Assembly (NCBI GenBank): GCA_034509425.1
Contig: JAVTVJ010000132.1
Location: 2,687,470 to 2,751,469, forward strand
DNA: 64,000 nt
From: Eopsaltria australis
Lineage: Eukaryota > Chordata > Aves > Passeriformes > Petroicidae
Direction: 5' to 3'
Position numbers and translations under genes: made by a program. Positions 37,495 through 49,612 of the stretch are shown in pieces (position 1 is the first letter of the stretch; every line of letters starts with the position of its first letter). The notes under the pieces were generated by a model. It did no database searches. It worked only from the letters and a program-made list of their open reading frames with translations, and was not told where the DNA came from.

Positions 37495-38169
37495 TCAGTT
37501 GCTCAAGAAAGCATTCACTTCAAAGAAAAGTGCAGACAAACCATCATGTTTTAGGAGCAGCATAAGGACAATCCCTTTTATATACTGATCATGACACTCA
37601 ATGTCAATTGTAAGTACCATGCTTGTGCTTCCTGCTCTCCTTTTGGTAGCTACTGCTGCAAGATTCACAATCAAAATAATTTTGTCTGGGTCTTCCCATG
37701 GCACCACAGTGAGGAACATCACAGTTGAGAGTGTCTTTGTCCCAAATGTCTTTATTCTACCAGTGTCACTGGTAGAATAAATGGTGTCACTGAGCAGCTG
37801 CTCCTGTGGATAGCAGGTGTATCAACATCTCAGCATGTGCATTGCCTTTAGAAGCTGGGTGATAATTTTAGCATGTAATTCAGAAAAGATCACAAAATTC
37901 AGATCATGAGCTTTCTGGGTAATGCTCTGACTTGCAAGCAGACTAACAAAAGTAAAGGGCTGAATTGTGTAGATTTCTGTTATATTGTAAAAGATTTTCA
38001 AACAAAAATGGAATAGTAAATATTTTAAGATAAGTGAAAGGGTATTTTTGACCAAGTCTTTTAGAATGTTCTCCTTTGTTAAATTGCAATAAATGTTCTC
38101 TTCTGTCCCTTCTATCAGAAACAACAATGGTGAAAGTGAAAAAATGGCATGAAGGACTTTTAACAGCAT
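37495..38169 (-). other. Degenerate open frame interrupted by one stop
   Basis: On the minus strand one frame runs from an ATG at 38169 to the stop at 37495. A single internal TGA (about 37819-37821) splits it into 115 and about 108 codons. The N-terminus (MLLKVLHAIFSLSPLLFLIEG) looks like a signal peptide. The remainder mixes hydrophobic stretches with charged residues, but no domain is recognised. About 220 codons with one stop are unusual for this AT content, though not impossible by chance in a window of this size. Possibilities are an old pseudogene, part of an unrecognised exon, or chance. There is no poly(A) tract downstream to support a processed pseudogene. Confidence 0.2.
37751..37781. 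repeat. Perfect palindrome, 15-bp arms, 1-nt loop
   Basis: The arm tttattctaccagtg (37751-37765) and the arm cactggtagaataaa (37767-37781) are exact reverse complements around a single T. The core gtgtcactg is repeated directly at about 37784-37792. It lies inside the degenerate minus-strand frame. Confidence 0.95.
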
Positions 38170-41100
38170 TTTTAAGGGTCCATTTTCACTTCAGCAGGAA
38201 GGACAATATTTCCACAAGGAAATGCTGAGATTGAAAGTGTCAGAATTTATTTATAAATGCAATTCCTCAGTTTTATTCAGGAAGCTGGAAACTCTTTTGT
38301 GAGCCTTCATGTAAGTGAGTAGGGAGAGGAGAAGAGAATAGGATTCCACAGAACTAGGCACCAGAAAACAATTTTTTAGAGGTAATTGGTAGTCAAGGTA
38401 CTAAAGGTATCTAATTTCCATATTCTTTCCTGTAATAGGAGCTTAGCACAAAATATCAGTATAATTCAACTATTTTGTTTAAGAGTGACCTGGTAAACAT
38501 TGAATTATTATTTATATAATTGGACAAAAGATAGCAAAATGCCTGGAGGAAAAAAATAAATTAAAATCATCATTAAAAAGATGAAAATTTTTTTGAAAAA
38601 TTACTTACCTTCTTCCAATTGTTCATATTGTTTGGTAACTCAATTAATTTTGTGCCCTGACATTGAATGTAGTGTTAAAATTATACATGTTTCTAATGTT
38701 GGCTAATGCCAATGTAGATTTTTTGTTATTGTTTATTTTGAAATTAAGTAATTTTTTTAGTCAGATACTATTTTCCACAATGGAGTGGGTAACAGGATTT
38801 AATGTACAGAAGTTCCGAATTTTCATAATCAATTGCAGAGAATATTTGGGGGTTTTAGTTTTTAGTTGTTTTTTGATAATCCTAGTTTATTACTTTGCTG
38901 TGGGAAAAAGACCATATTAGTCTGGGTCTACTTATGCACAACCCTTCATTTTTGGGCTAAATGTATCTGACACAATACAAAAGCAGAAGTAAAAGTAAAT
39001 GAATTTAAATGTATTTGAATAAACAATTTTTAAAAATAGATTAGAATTTAGGTGGTTGGACTTATTTGTTCTTTGAAGTTCATATTTTATATCTGTGTTC
39101 CACAGTATATAATTTATAGTATTCCATATATAAATAAGAAAAATTTCTCACATCTAAATAAATGGAGGTATCATATGCTTTATATGCTGACTACCTGTTT
39201 TCAGTCATTTCAGATGTTTTCACAGATTCAGCTCTACACCACTTCTGCATTTTAATTGCTTCTTTAGCAGGTAGGTGGAGTTCTTCCTTTATAATGAGAC
39301 ATAATAGCTAAAGGACTTGGTGATTACTAATGGCACAGTAAAAATTTCTGGTTTCTATTACTTAAAATTAATTAATTTAATGATGGAATATATTGATACC
39401 TTGAACATAGCTCCTGCTTCACATTGGATGACAGGTAGAAGGAACTGAATAAACATTTTGGTTGGATCTGTAAATGCATCCTTAAGGACAACTTTCTTGT
39501 AGTAAAAGAAGGATCCATCCTGATACTTAGGAACATGTGTCATGTTCTCAGCTTGGGTAAACAGGAAGCTGTCAGCCTAGAGCTGTATAAAATAGTTGCA
39601 TTCAACTGAGAAGCTTATCCTGGAAAATCCAATGGTGTTGCTTTTTTCTTTTTTATTTAGAAGAGAATAAAGCCTTTTAATTTTTGTAACTATCTTGTGG
39701 TTTTTTTCATTTCAATTAAAAATAATTTTATCTAATAATATGTTTTCTCAAAATATCTGGTCAGAGAATGAGAATAACTTGCTAGTGAAAAGAAGTGAAA
39801 GACCAGAAACCCTTTCCAGGAGTCTTATTGAATTTACCTTTGATTTCACTGTGCTTCTGAGGATTTGGGACAGAAAATATTGTGCAAGTTTTATTTGACA
39901 CTGATTTTTCCTGCATCAACTAAATGCACTCCAGTAGAATTTTTCCCACTTCAGTGCCACAGATCTCAAGTAATTTCATTTCACTTTCAGTGAGTGAGAA
40001 TTATCACAATTACCCTGTTTTTGGAATGTAAAGTCCAGGGTACTTTTCATCAAACACCAGGCTCCATAAATACCTGATATGGTAGTTTCAAGCTTTTCAG
40101 TCCTGAAGTTTAATCCCAAAGTGATTTTAACTTTCCCATTATAAATGTCATAGGTATGGACTCCTGTATTATAGGAAACTTGATTTCTCTTGTTCCCTTC
40201 TGTAACAGTTCAAGAACTGCTGACCTCATCATTACCAATGTAGGATGTTGGGATTTACTGTTTGGAAATGGTTGACTGAAATTTCATGTCATCTAACCAA
40301 TTTTTTTTCTAACTTTTAAAAAAATTTTTTAGTAATATAGTCTTCATTCTAGCCATCTGTAATAAAGGTGTGCTGCTATCTAATGAGATTTCTTGTATTA
40401 AATAGTAGAGACACTCTAGTCTGTTTTAAAACAGCACTAACTGCTGAAATTGATGGTAGAGCTTATAGAAGAATTAAGTTTACCAGAGGAGTCTAAAACC
40501 TGCTAATTTGGCAAACAAATTAAAGCACCTGAAAGATAAGAACAGTAGGTTTACTCTTCAGAAACAGGTGATCAATAATAAAAATAGGGCAGAGAAAGTA
40601 TCTGAGAGAGTGCAGAAATGAGCTACTTTTCAAAATACTTTCATGGTTGGGGGATTTACAGTTGGACTGTTTCTAACTTTCTTGGTAGATCTTAACAAAA
40701 TAACTACAGTTCTGACAATGCCAAAATCAAGGATTATAAAAGATTTAATTGATAAGAAATAACATATTACCTATGTGGATTTTCCATTGTGAAAGGTTTT
40801 ATCAAAATACAGTCACTCTTTTTTCTGTGCCTTCATGAAACTGATATAACTTTTCTGCTGGTAGGCTTGTAAATGTGAGGAAAATACAGAAAATATCAGG
40901 AGGTGTCTACAGTTTTTCTGTAAATCATGCGGTTAATAAATGAGCAAATTGATACATACCATGGTACTGGCAAAAAGTATTACTGAAAATTGTACTAATG
41001 CTCTTCACTTTATCAGTATATTTTCAGAATCTAATTTTGTGATGTTCTTCTGAAGCTGTTTTGCACTCTTTCTTTCTTTGATACATGGCTTTTTCACTAT

Positions 41101-41501
41101 AATGAATTACACTGATTTTCCAGATAATTTATATCTTTTCCTCTGAAAAACTCATTCTTGGAAACTTTTTAAGAAATTCAAAAACACCAGACTTTTAAAA
41201 TAGTGAAAGCATGTAAGACCTATTAATTGTACTTTTGAGGAGCAGTGATAAATAAGCTCTTTTTTTGTGTTTTTAAGATTGAATTTCTTAAGAATATAGG
41301 AAAATATATATAAAAAAATGAAACAGTATATCCTATAAGGCTCTTTATGTATAATGTAAAAATTATAATGTCAGCCTGTATGGCTGTTAAGATCCAGTTA
41401 TTAAAATTACTAGAGAGATGCCTCTGCCTGATGTAAGGTGCAAACGAGACCATATGCCGAAGCCAATATCATGGATTTAATTTAACAGTAAATGTGTGCG
41501 T

Positions 41502-41580
41502 GAGAGAGAGAGAGAGAGAGAAATAGAAAGAAAGAAATAGAAAGGGTGGGGGAGAGGTGGAGAGAGAATGACAGAAAGAC
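41502..41580 (+). repeat. (GA)10 microsatellite and purine tract
   Basis: Ten GA units at 41502-41521 run into an almost pure purine stretch with gaaa, agaaag and gggtggggga elements to about 41580. Confidence 0.85.
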
Positions 41581-41599
41581 TAATGAAGTAGAAAATAAC

Positions 41600-42120
41600 A
41601 CTACTTAGTGGATCTGATGGCATCCTGTTGATCCTCTTCTGGTCTTCTCAGTGGTGAGGGTCCCACAAAACTCAGAGTTCAGTCGATGTAAATACATTTT
41701 GGCATATGTGGGAATGCCCAGGTACCTCCCTGGAGGGGAAAGCTTTACATACACAATATCTTGCCATAGACTCTGGATTGGCTGCATCACTTTGCATCAT
41801 GTGCAGCCCTCTGGTGCAAGGCCTCAGCAATGAGTCTGCTCATTGGAGCTCTTTGATGGTTTATGATCTCTACTGTGAATGTCCCATGTGTGTGTGGGGA
41901 ATTTGAAACCAGTAAGAGAAGCCAGTTTGTGCAAGGGAGGATGGGTGTTCACCACACACCCAAAAACTCTCCTTCTCTCCCCTTGGTTTGAGGGGAATGT
42001 GTGCAAACCTGGCCTCAGCAAGTGGATCTGTGGGCTATGGCCTCCCCCACCCTGAACCCAGCCAGAGCTGATTTTCAGGACAGCTTCTGGGTTAGGCTTT
42101 CCTTCTGGGTGTATTCTTCT
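41600..42120. other. Moderately GC-rich unclassified block
   Basis: The block has higher GC than its neighbours and short open frames on both strands (for example 41605-41790 minus and 41651-41833 plus). No termini, motif or family are recognised. It may be an old retroelement or unique DNA. Confidence 0.25.
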
Positions 42121-43097
42121 CCCTCAGCCTTGTTTACTTTTCCCCAACTTGAGATAATTGGGTGATAGAGTCACTGTTAGGTGGCATAACTCACAGTCCA
42201 GTTCCAGTCAGGAGGCATATTCAGGGGAGGGTGGGCTTTGGTTGTTGCAGCTCCTTTATACAGTTTTGCCATGATGGGCAGAAGTCCTTTTTAACGATGC
42301 TTAAGCCATTAATTTTCAGTCTCATAATGGCCAAGCAGTCAACAGCAATGATGCAATATTATAGATGTGTGCTCCTGTGGTTTTGGCTAGGATATACAAA
42401 TTCCTAAAGGGATAACAGAGAAGAGGTGCTTGTACACACACTTATTAAAGATGATCTCTAAATGACTGCCACATGTATACTTCATCTTGTTCCACAGGAT
42501 GAGTTTCCCTATCAGCTACAGAAATCAGTACAATTTTACTAGGCAGTCACTAATCTTAGACTGACCTTTGACTTTGATTTTATATCCTTGACACAAATGC
42601 ACATGCATTCCATGCTGGAATATAGAACAACAAATACAGTAATAATTTCTTTGAGCATTTTTGTACACTTTGCTCAGAATATTTTACCTAAGTTTAAAAA
42701 GACCATGCAGAACATGCATTTTCTTGGGTCACGAATTATATTTGTGTATAACTTCAGACCACTTCAGAATACTTTTCAAAATACAAATGTTTCTGTGTCT
42801 GCCTAGTCAGATGAGCTGTTGATATTGAATGTAATGATGTTGTATAGGAGGAATGAACTCCTGATTTTCAAGTAATAGAGGCAATACTTGAATTTTTTTT
42901 ATTCTATTTCAGTGGGACCAGACATTTTCCCAGGGTCTGTCTTCTGTTTGTTGTGTAATCCTTGTTGAATCAATGCCTTACTTTGTTCACATTTAAATTG
43001 CTTACTGTATTCTTACCTCTTTCACATGGGTGATACATATACAGTTAAATTTGGACTTCCTTTAGAGGAAGCTGCTACCTTTAAAGTAGCTCTCTTA

Positions 43098-43210
43098 GAC
43101 TCACAGACTCATGTAGTATCTCAAGTTGGAAGGGACCCATAGGGATCATCAAGTCCAACTCCTTGCTTCATGCAGGACTGCCTAAAACTAAACTCCAAGC
43201 AGGGCTGAGG
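43098..43210 (-). mobile_element. CR1 LINE 3' UTR fragment (minus)
   Basis: The stretch from gactcacagactcatgtagt through caagttggaagggacccata, catcaagtccaactccttgc and gcaggactgcctaaaactaa is the reverse of a CR1 3' end. It has the CR1 subfamily signature of a cgcaggactacc-like segment. Only about 110 bases remain. Confidence 0.85.
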
Positions 43211-44820
43211 AGTCATCTGGTAGATTCTGTGTCTGGTTAAATATCATATTGACAGATTTTTGTCAATTTGTGTCTAGTCATTTCTGGTGATGCAGTCTCA
43301 CCTGAAGCACATCATCTCCTTGGGCCCATGACTGAATGCCTCCATTAATCATGATATCCGCATTAGTCAGACACTTAGATCACCCTTGCTAACAGCTAAA
43401 TGTCAGCAGAGAAAATTCCATGGGCCTAATGGAACTTGCATTTAGAACAGTAATATCTAAAAAACCCTTCCGATTCCCAATGTTATGGATTTTCTCTGTC
43501 AGTAAAAAACCCCGTCCTTTAATACTTAAACACAGTAATATTTAATCTTCTTTTAGCTAAACAGAAATGTATTGTGTTTTGTGAATATGTATTAGGTGTG
43601 GTTAACAAATATTACATGTTATCTGTGTTTTAAAGCAAAGCCTAATATTGTACAAGTATAGAAAGGAGAATCATGGAGAAACAATTCTTGTGGATCAGAA
43701 GAAATATGCATGTGTATCTCCAAACCTGGGACACACCCATAAAATATGCAGTGTCTGAACTCCTATATCAATTATATGTGTCAAAATTTGATTTGCTGTA
43801 CATTCAACATGTATTTCAGTAATATACCAGTTTAGAGAAAATACAGTAACTGATCGTTTATTACACTAACAAAACCACTTTGATTGATGCCAGGAATAAC
43901 TGCGTATTTTCAGCAAGAAAAAAAAAAGGAATGTTTTTCTGTGTAAATAATAGATAAAGAACAACAAAAAAAGCATAATCCAGCTATCTTCTCTGCAGGA
44001 AAAAATAAACCCACATAAGCCCAATTTGTGTAGAAAGACCCATTAGGCAGGAAGTTAGTAAGCCAGAGTCTGTCATATGGCTCTGAAGGGAATAAGTTAA
44101 TGTTGGGGGTTTGGTGCCTTAAATAAGAAATTGCGGAAGGAAAAATTTTCATCATTTCATTATTTCTCATTAGCAATTTACTCTAAAAACACTTTGGACA
44201 AGCATTTTACAATACTAGTGTATAAGCTAGAAGAACACTGATAGTTATAATAAAGTTATTACTATCAAGAGGCTACCTTATGACTCCCAGCACTTCCATG
44301 GCAGAGTGATCCACATCCCCAGGGGATGGTGTCATTACAGAGGTGTGTCACTTTAATAAACACCAGGAAAAAAAGAATAAAGTCTTGAGTATCATCTGAA
44401 TGAAGGATGAATTCTCAATTTGGTTATGTACAAGGAGATTTGTAAGCTTCAGAAGACCACAGCCTTATACTTTCTGGGTACAGTTATGGTAATTTACCAT
44501 TTCTGTTCCATTAAGCACAGTGGTCCATGCTGCTGCATTTTAGGCACAAATCTGTATTTTGAATGCCTGAAGGGGTTAAGATGCATGTCCTTCCTGGACA
44601 GCAAAGTGTGAACATTGTGGAATGCTCTGGGTATCCTGATACACTGTGTATGGAAAGTCTACCTTCCAAAACTTAAAAAAGTGAATAAGGTTTGTTTGTC
44701 ATATAATATCCAGCTGTAAACCTAGCACTGCCAAATGCAGCACTGAACCGTGTCCCTCAATGTCACATAGACACGTGGCTTACAAGCACACACAATTCCT
44801 AATCTTTTCTACTGGTGATG
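43211..44820. other. No gene seen
   Basis: This is AT-rich unique DNA. Nothing in it is recognised. Confidence 0.6.
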
Positions 44821-45242
44821 TGTTGGAGTGGCTACCTGGGACAGAGGCTAGACAAGATTAGGAGAATAAAAGTGGGTATTTATTGAAGGCCTTCAATAGG
44901 TACACCTTGGGCAGTCAGAAGCCTCCGAGAGGCTACACCCAAGATGGTCACAAGTTTTTCATACAGTTATAAGTTTGGTCCGTTTACATATCAGGGGTTA
45001 ATCCTCCTATTACAGCTTCAGGTAATGAAGTCATATACCCCAGTTTGCTCCCCCACCAACTCAATTTTGTTTATACTTTTCAGGGCCTGAGACAGCAAGG
45101 TGTCCTTGGGTCCCAGGTCTAGAGAAGAATTGTTTTGTCTGAATAAAATGGGAGAACTGTAGCTGACAGGTTATGGAGTTTTAGAGTTATACACTAAAGC
45201 AGTATAGGATCTGAAAACTATAAAAGCTAAATCCTAAGGCAT
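44821..45242 (-). mobile_element. Solo LTR, family C (minus), 5' side uncertain
   Basis: The plus-strand left edge, tgttggagtggctacctggg, is the reverse of an LTR terminus ending in cactccaaca. A polyadenylation signal AATAAA lies on the minus strand at 44879-44884, in the expected place about 60 bases before the LTR end. The body contains tacaccttgggcagtcagaa, gctacacccaagatggtcac and attacagcttcaggtaatga. I recall this layout from passerine ERVK-type LTRs. The U3 end is placed at about 45242 with low certainty. No clear duplication flanks it and no internal viral sequence adjoins. Confidence 0.75.
44879..44884 (-). promoter_or_regulatory. Polyadenylation signal in LTR C
   Basis: This is AATAAA on the minus strand (tttatt on plus), near the 3' end of the LTR, as expected for the R region. 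Confidence 0.6.
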
Positions 45243-48200
45243 CAAAGATATTGCCAACCTTTCCACTTAGGTTAATGCTGGCTGAGTGAGACCATATGTA
45301 CATGTACACTCATTCACAGGGTGCTTTTAACTAGTGTATGTATGATATTTATGATCTTTATGCAGCTGGTGTCTGCATTTTCTAATTATTCTTGTCTTTG
45401 CCTTTATCTCCTTTCAATAATGAAATGTAACCTGAAAGAATTATTAAATGCATCAAGGTAAAGTGGGAATGGGATCAGGGATCATAAGTGAGAAAAAAAT
45501 CAGAACTGGAAAAGCAGTATACAGCAAAAGCCCTTTATCTTGTAATTTAGGACAGGTTTCTCGAACTCAGTAGAAGTCAGATTCCCTTAGGTATTTGTCT
45601 CTACAAGGCTGCTTTCATAGATAGGTATGATGTACTGCTGATTGCTTATGAAGACCTAAGGACTCCACAAGGAACATGCCTGATAGAAAGCTTTTGTGAA
45701 AATTACCCAGCTCAGATTTCCTGGAAATAGAGTCATATTAGTACATAAAAAGACTAAGGGTGTGATGCAAGTCTCACCAAAATTACACGGTGATGGATCA
45801 CTCCATCGAAATACAGTGGCAATATTCTCGAGAGAGATTCAGTGATGGATGTATTACAAATCAGTCCCGAAAGAATGACTGTGCATATCCAACTTCTGTG
45901 ACACGAAGTTCAAAAATCACAAAATGTTATTTAATATTTGTTGTGGGTTGTGCAACTATTGAATGGTTTTACTCACAGTTACACTACATTATGTTTCTTC
46001 AGAAAGAGTAGGCCAGGCTGTAGGGAGGAAGGCTGGGGGTTATTTTGTTCTGCCTGCTGCACACTGGATTTCACTGGGAGCTGCCTGCAAGTAGGGAGAC
46101 ATTCTCTCCTATAGTAACAGGAATGCTTCGTGGGAAGGTCACCTCAGATTGTGAGATGGGATGGCAGAGTGAAAAGGGAGGAGTAGAAGTCATCTCAGCA
46201 GGTTAAATGTCCTCAGAAAGGGTAGGAGACATCTCAACAAGAGATTGCAGAGGACAACAAAAAGCAGAGGGGTGGATGGCTTCTCTGGGGTTAGAACAAC
46301 CCATGGGTTACTGTGGGGCTTGAAGGCTGAGAAGGATTGAACTTCTGTTCTTCACAGGCTATCACAAGTATAGTCCAAGAAGAAAAATTCAGCAGCCATG
46401 CATCTTCTCTTTCCAAACTGGTGTTAAACAGGACATGGACTTGAACTCTTGGTGGTCAGTGTCACTTAGGGAAGGGGACTTTTGCCCTCCCTTTGCAATT
46501 TGTCTGACTCTGCTTCTGGTTTGAGAAGCTAACCCTTTGTGTGGGATTAGCACGTTCCTTTCAGCCTTGCATTTAGACCTGGAGTCTTTTTCCCACCATC
46601 TTCATAAACTGAGCTCTATTGTGGATACATTTTTACAGCTTCTACATGCTTGCATTGTTAGTATTTTTACACCATGGTAAACTAGTAATTGATGGTAGTA
46701 ACGCTTGACTTTTCCCTGCTTCATTTTTACATATAGTTATTGTCCAAAAAGTGTCAAAATGTAAGCATATTCTGACTACCACATACATATCTTTTATACC
46801 ATATTGCTGACCTCAAACTTAGGAAATGCATTTTTACATTTTGACTCTTTCTATTGTAGCTATGAAGGGGAACAGAGAAAATAAACAAAAAAAGATTTCG
46901 TTGTATCTTTGACCCTTTCCCCTGAGCTCTTTCTCTCCCAGTTCCACCTCAAAATTGTTTCTGGAAAGTGGCAGGAACCAATCCAACACTGCTGCCAAAA
47001 AATGCAGGGGTGTAAGTCTGTGCTTACTACATAGGATGCAGAACATGTTTTTCCTTAGGCAAAGGACAAAGCAAAGCAAAGCAATTTTATATAAGGATAA
47101 CTCAGTGGAGAAAAGAAATAGAAAAAGTAAAGAGAAAATAGCAGGGACCAGAAACAAATCATTGGGACAGCGAGATTAGAGCTAAAACTAGATCAAAACC
47201 AAGAATACTAAAGGAAAAAGTGGGCATATTTTTAGGGGAAAATTATAATAATTTTATTTGCAGTCATGCTTTGGAGGATGATAAAAATGCAAATCAAAGT
47301 TGCAGTAAATAAACAGAAATGATGACAGAAGACAGGAATGTTTGAGAAAGTCAAAACCTCAGTGACATGGAAGACTCTACCAGGTGTTTTCCCATATTGC
47401 TTATGTTTTTTTGTCGGGAATGATTAGCATGCAAGGCAATCTCAGGGAATTTCAGATACCTGTGATCATTTTTTCCTTTGAGGCCATCAGAGTCTTTCAT
47501 TTCTTTGTCTTCCCAGTCTATGAAGCCTGTGGAAAAAATGTCCAGTGTCTGGATGGAAAGACAGATATGCAAATGCTTCACAAATCATTATCAACCATAG
47601 TCTCAAAACAGACCTGATCTAACTATTCATAGATAGATGGACATCATACCATTTCTTTGTAGAGGCAAGACATCAAGATTTCTCTGTGAAACTTCTAGCA
47701 GTGGTGGTACAGTCTTTAAAGGTGTCTTATAGTTATGTTGGCAGCAATTACATCCCACACTTCAGGTAAGGACATAACAGGGTAGAGCTGGTTCTTAGTA
47801 GATATTTTGTTTGTCTGCACTTGGACCTATTGTATACAGCTACATATGACTCAGCCTCAGTGTTCAGTTCAGAAAGCTGGAAACTTTTTGTAAGTGATAG
47901 ATCAATCAGCTCTCTGCTAGAGGAAGTTTGTCAGCAAATGGTCCTTTTTATGAGGACATTTTACAGAGACAATTTTGTTACATAATAATAAACACACCAT
48001 ACTGAAAGGATTCTCCTACTTTTCCTGTCTTGGTAAATGCAAGAGTGCTCTTCTTCATCTTGCACTGTGAGAGGTGTTTTGTTTGAAATTTGCATGCTGG
48101 TAAAACAAATATGGGTCTGCCCTTCATTTCACCAGGGTGAAATTTCATTTGTTACATGAAGAAATGCCCCTATACAGATGCAATTATTCCTTTATCAGCA

Positions 48201-48992
48201 ATAGTATAAATTGAAATTAGTTCAGTTTGGTGCACATAAATTGAGACTAACACACAGGTAATTGTTCCTAAAACCCCCACAAACATATATCCTACTGAAC
48301 AAAGTTTCAAGGAAAAAGATATCAGTAAGCCAAAGTGAGCTAATCCCAGAAGGCCTTTGCAAAGAACTTCTTGTTGTTAATTTTTAGTGAAGCAATCAGT
48401 ATATTGACTTTATTTTTTAATAATGTTATGTACAACCTAACATGAGGAGTGGGAATAGTTCCTTTAAGAAAAGAAGAACAAAGTCAGAGATCAAGGTGAG
48501 TGACAGCTGGAGGGATGATGGCTTCTCGCCATGGACCATGGTGGTCACAGTCTATGAGAAACTTGTTAAAGATGAATCAAAACCCAACAGATTCCCATCC
48601 CAGTATAAAAAAAAGAACTCCTTAAATAGCTGAGTTTAACACATCCAAAAGCTCCAGTACCATTATCTGTTCCAGAGGAATGCAACTGAACAAGCCACAC
48701 AATGGTAAAGATTGAGATTTTGTTGCCTGAGATGAGAGCAGGCTGTCTGCTGTGTCCTTGCTCATCACAAGGTGTGCTCAAGCAACTGTAAGTTATAGAA
48801 GTTTCCCTTACTGCTGTCTGTGGCAGGAATAGCCTGTTTCCACAAAGGTTAAAAAAATGCCCAGCTTTCTCTGTCTGGATCATCATAGACAGAATCAGTT
48901 CTCACAAGCTACACATCTTGTAAGGAGATATATGGGAAGGAAGTGTGAGTCTTGTTAACAAGAAGAATTTTTTTATTTTTCAGACTACAAGA
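45243..48992. other. No gene seen
   Basis: This is unique sequence. The piece at 46000-46350 is somewhat GC- and purine-rich but unrecognised. The hydrophobic minus frame at 46834-47157 and the frame at 48442-48633 carry no known motif. Confidence 0.5.
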
Positions 48993-48998
48993 GGTAGG
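48993..48998. repeat. Left target-site duplication of LTR D
   Basis: This ggtagg directly precedes the TG of the LTR and is identical to 49607-49612. Confidence 0.88.
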
Positions 48999-49606
48999 TG
49001 TTGGGGAAGATGAAATAGGAAAGCCTTATAAATATGATTACCTGGCAAAAGATGCTGAGAATGTAGAAACTATAAGCAAGATTGAAATGAAAACAAGCTT
49101 TGAGATTCCAAACCCCAGTTACTGAACAACTGGAAAACAATGGCATGGCCGACTGCAGGGAATCCCCCCTTTGATTAAACAATACCCTCTGCTTGCAGAC
49201 AGGTCCAAGGGTCAGAGCAGACCCTACCAACTTGGCAGAGGGTCCAAAAAGCAGCTTTCAGGGTTTAAAATATAATGCCATATGGTAATGCAATAGTTCT
49301 CATAGGCTGTATGCAAATGTTGTAAGATTTGTAGTTTGTTCTAGATTGGTTAATGAGAATTAGAATATTCAGCACAGAAGATGATTTATTGTATTGTAAA
49401 TGACAAGCTCGCTCTCTTCGCTCTCTTAGATCTTTGCTCTTCTCTCCTCTCTTGCTTGCTTTCTTACCTGCCCCAGGCTGCGTCTGGCAGCCCCTAGCAG
49501 GTCTCTTACACCCACGCCCTTTCACAATAAACCTCATGCTCTAAGATGCGACTTCAGAGATCTCTCGTCTGTCCTGACTGTCCAAAACCAACCCGCTAAT
49601 TCTACA
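48999..49606 (+). mobile_element. Intact solo LTR, family D, with perfect 6-bp TSD
   Basis: The 608-bp element begins tgttggggaagatgaaa and ends cccgctaattctaca, so it has TG...CA termini. It is flanked on both sides by ggtagg (48993-48998 and 49607-49612). The six-base duplication points to an ERVK-type integrase. An AATAAA signal is at 49526-49531, followed by cctcatgctctaag as the likely R region. A pyrimidine-rich ctcgctctcttcgctctctt tract lies upstream of it. No gag, pol or env sequence is present, so the provirus has recombined to a solo LTR. The undamaged duplication suggests a fairly recent insertion. Confidence 0.9.
49526..49531 (+). promoter_or_regulatory. Polyadenylation signal in LTR D
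   Basis: AATAAA occurs in the context ttcacaataaacctc, about 75 bases before the LTR end. That is the usual position for the R/U5 region. Confidence 0.7.
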
Positions 49607-49612
49607 GGTAGG
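49607..49612. repeat. Right target-site duplication of LTR D
   Basis: This ggtagg directly follows the CA of the LTR and is identical to 48993-48998. Confidence 0.88.

Larger units (their letters stand above)
38170..43097. other. No gene seen; AT-rich unique DNA
   Basis: No transposon is recognised. A (GA)n microsatellite and purine-rich tract lies at 41502-41580. The segment 41600-42120 is less AT-rich than its flanks and is listed separately. Confidence 0.5.

Noticed and set aside
46834..47157. 107-codon hydrophobic minus-strand frame as a membrane protein
   Set aside because: The opposite strand is A-rich, which makes T-rich, Phe/Leu-rich translations by default. No conserved motif or splice context is seen.
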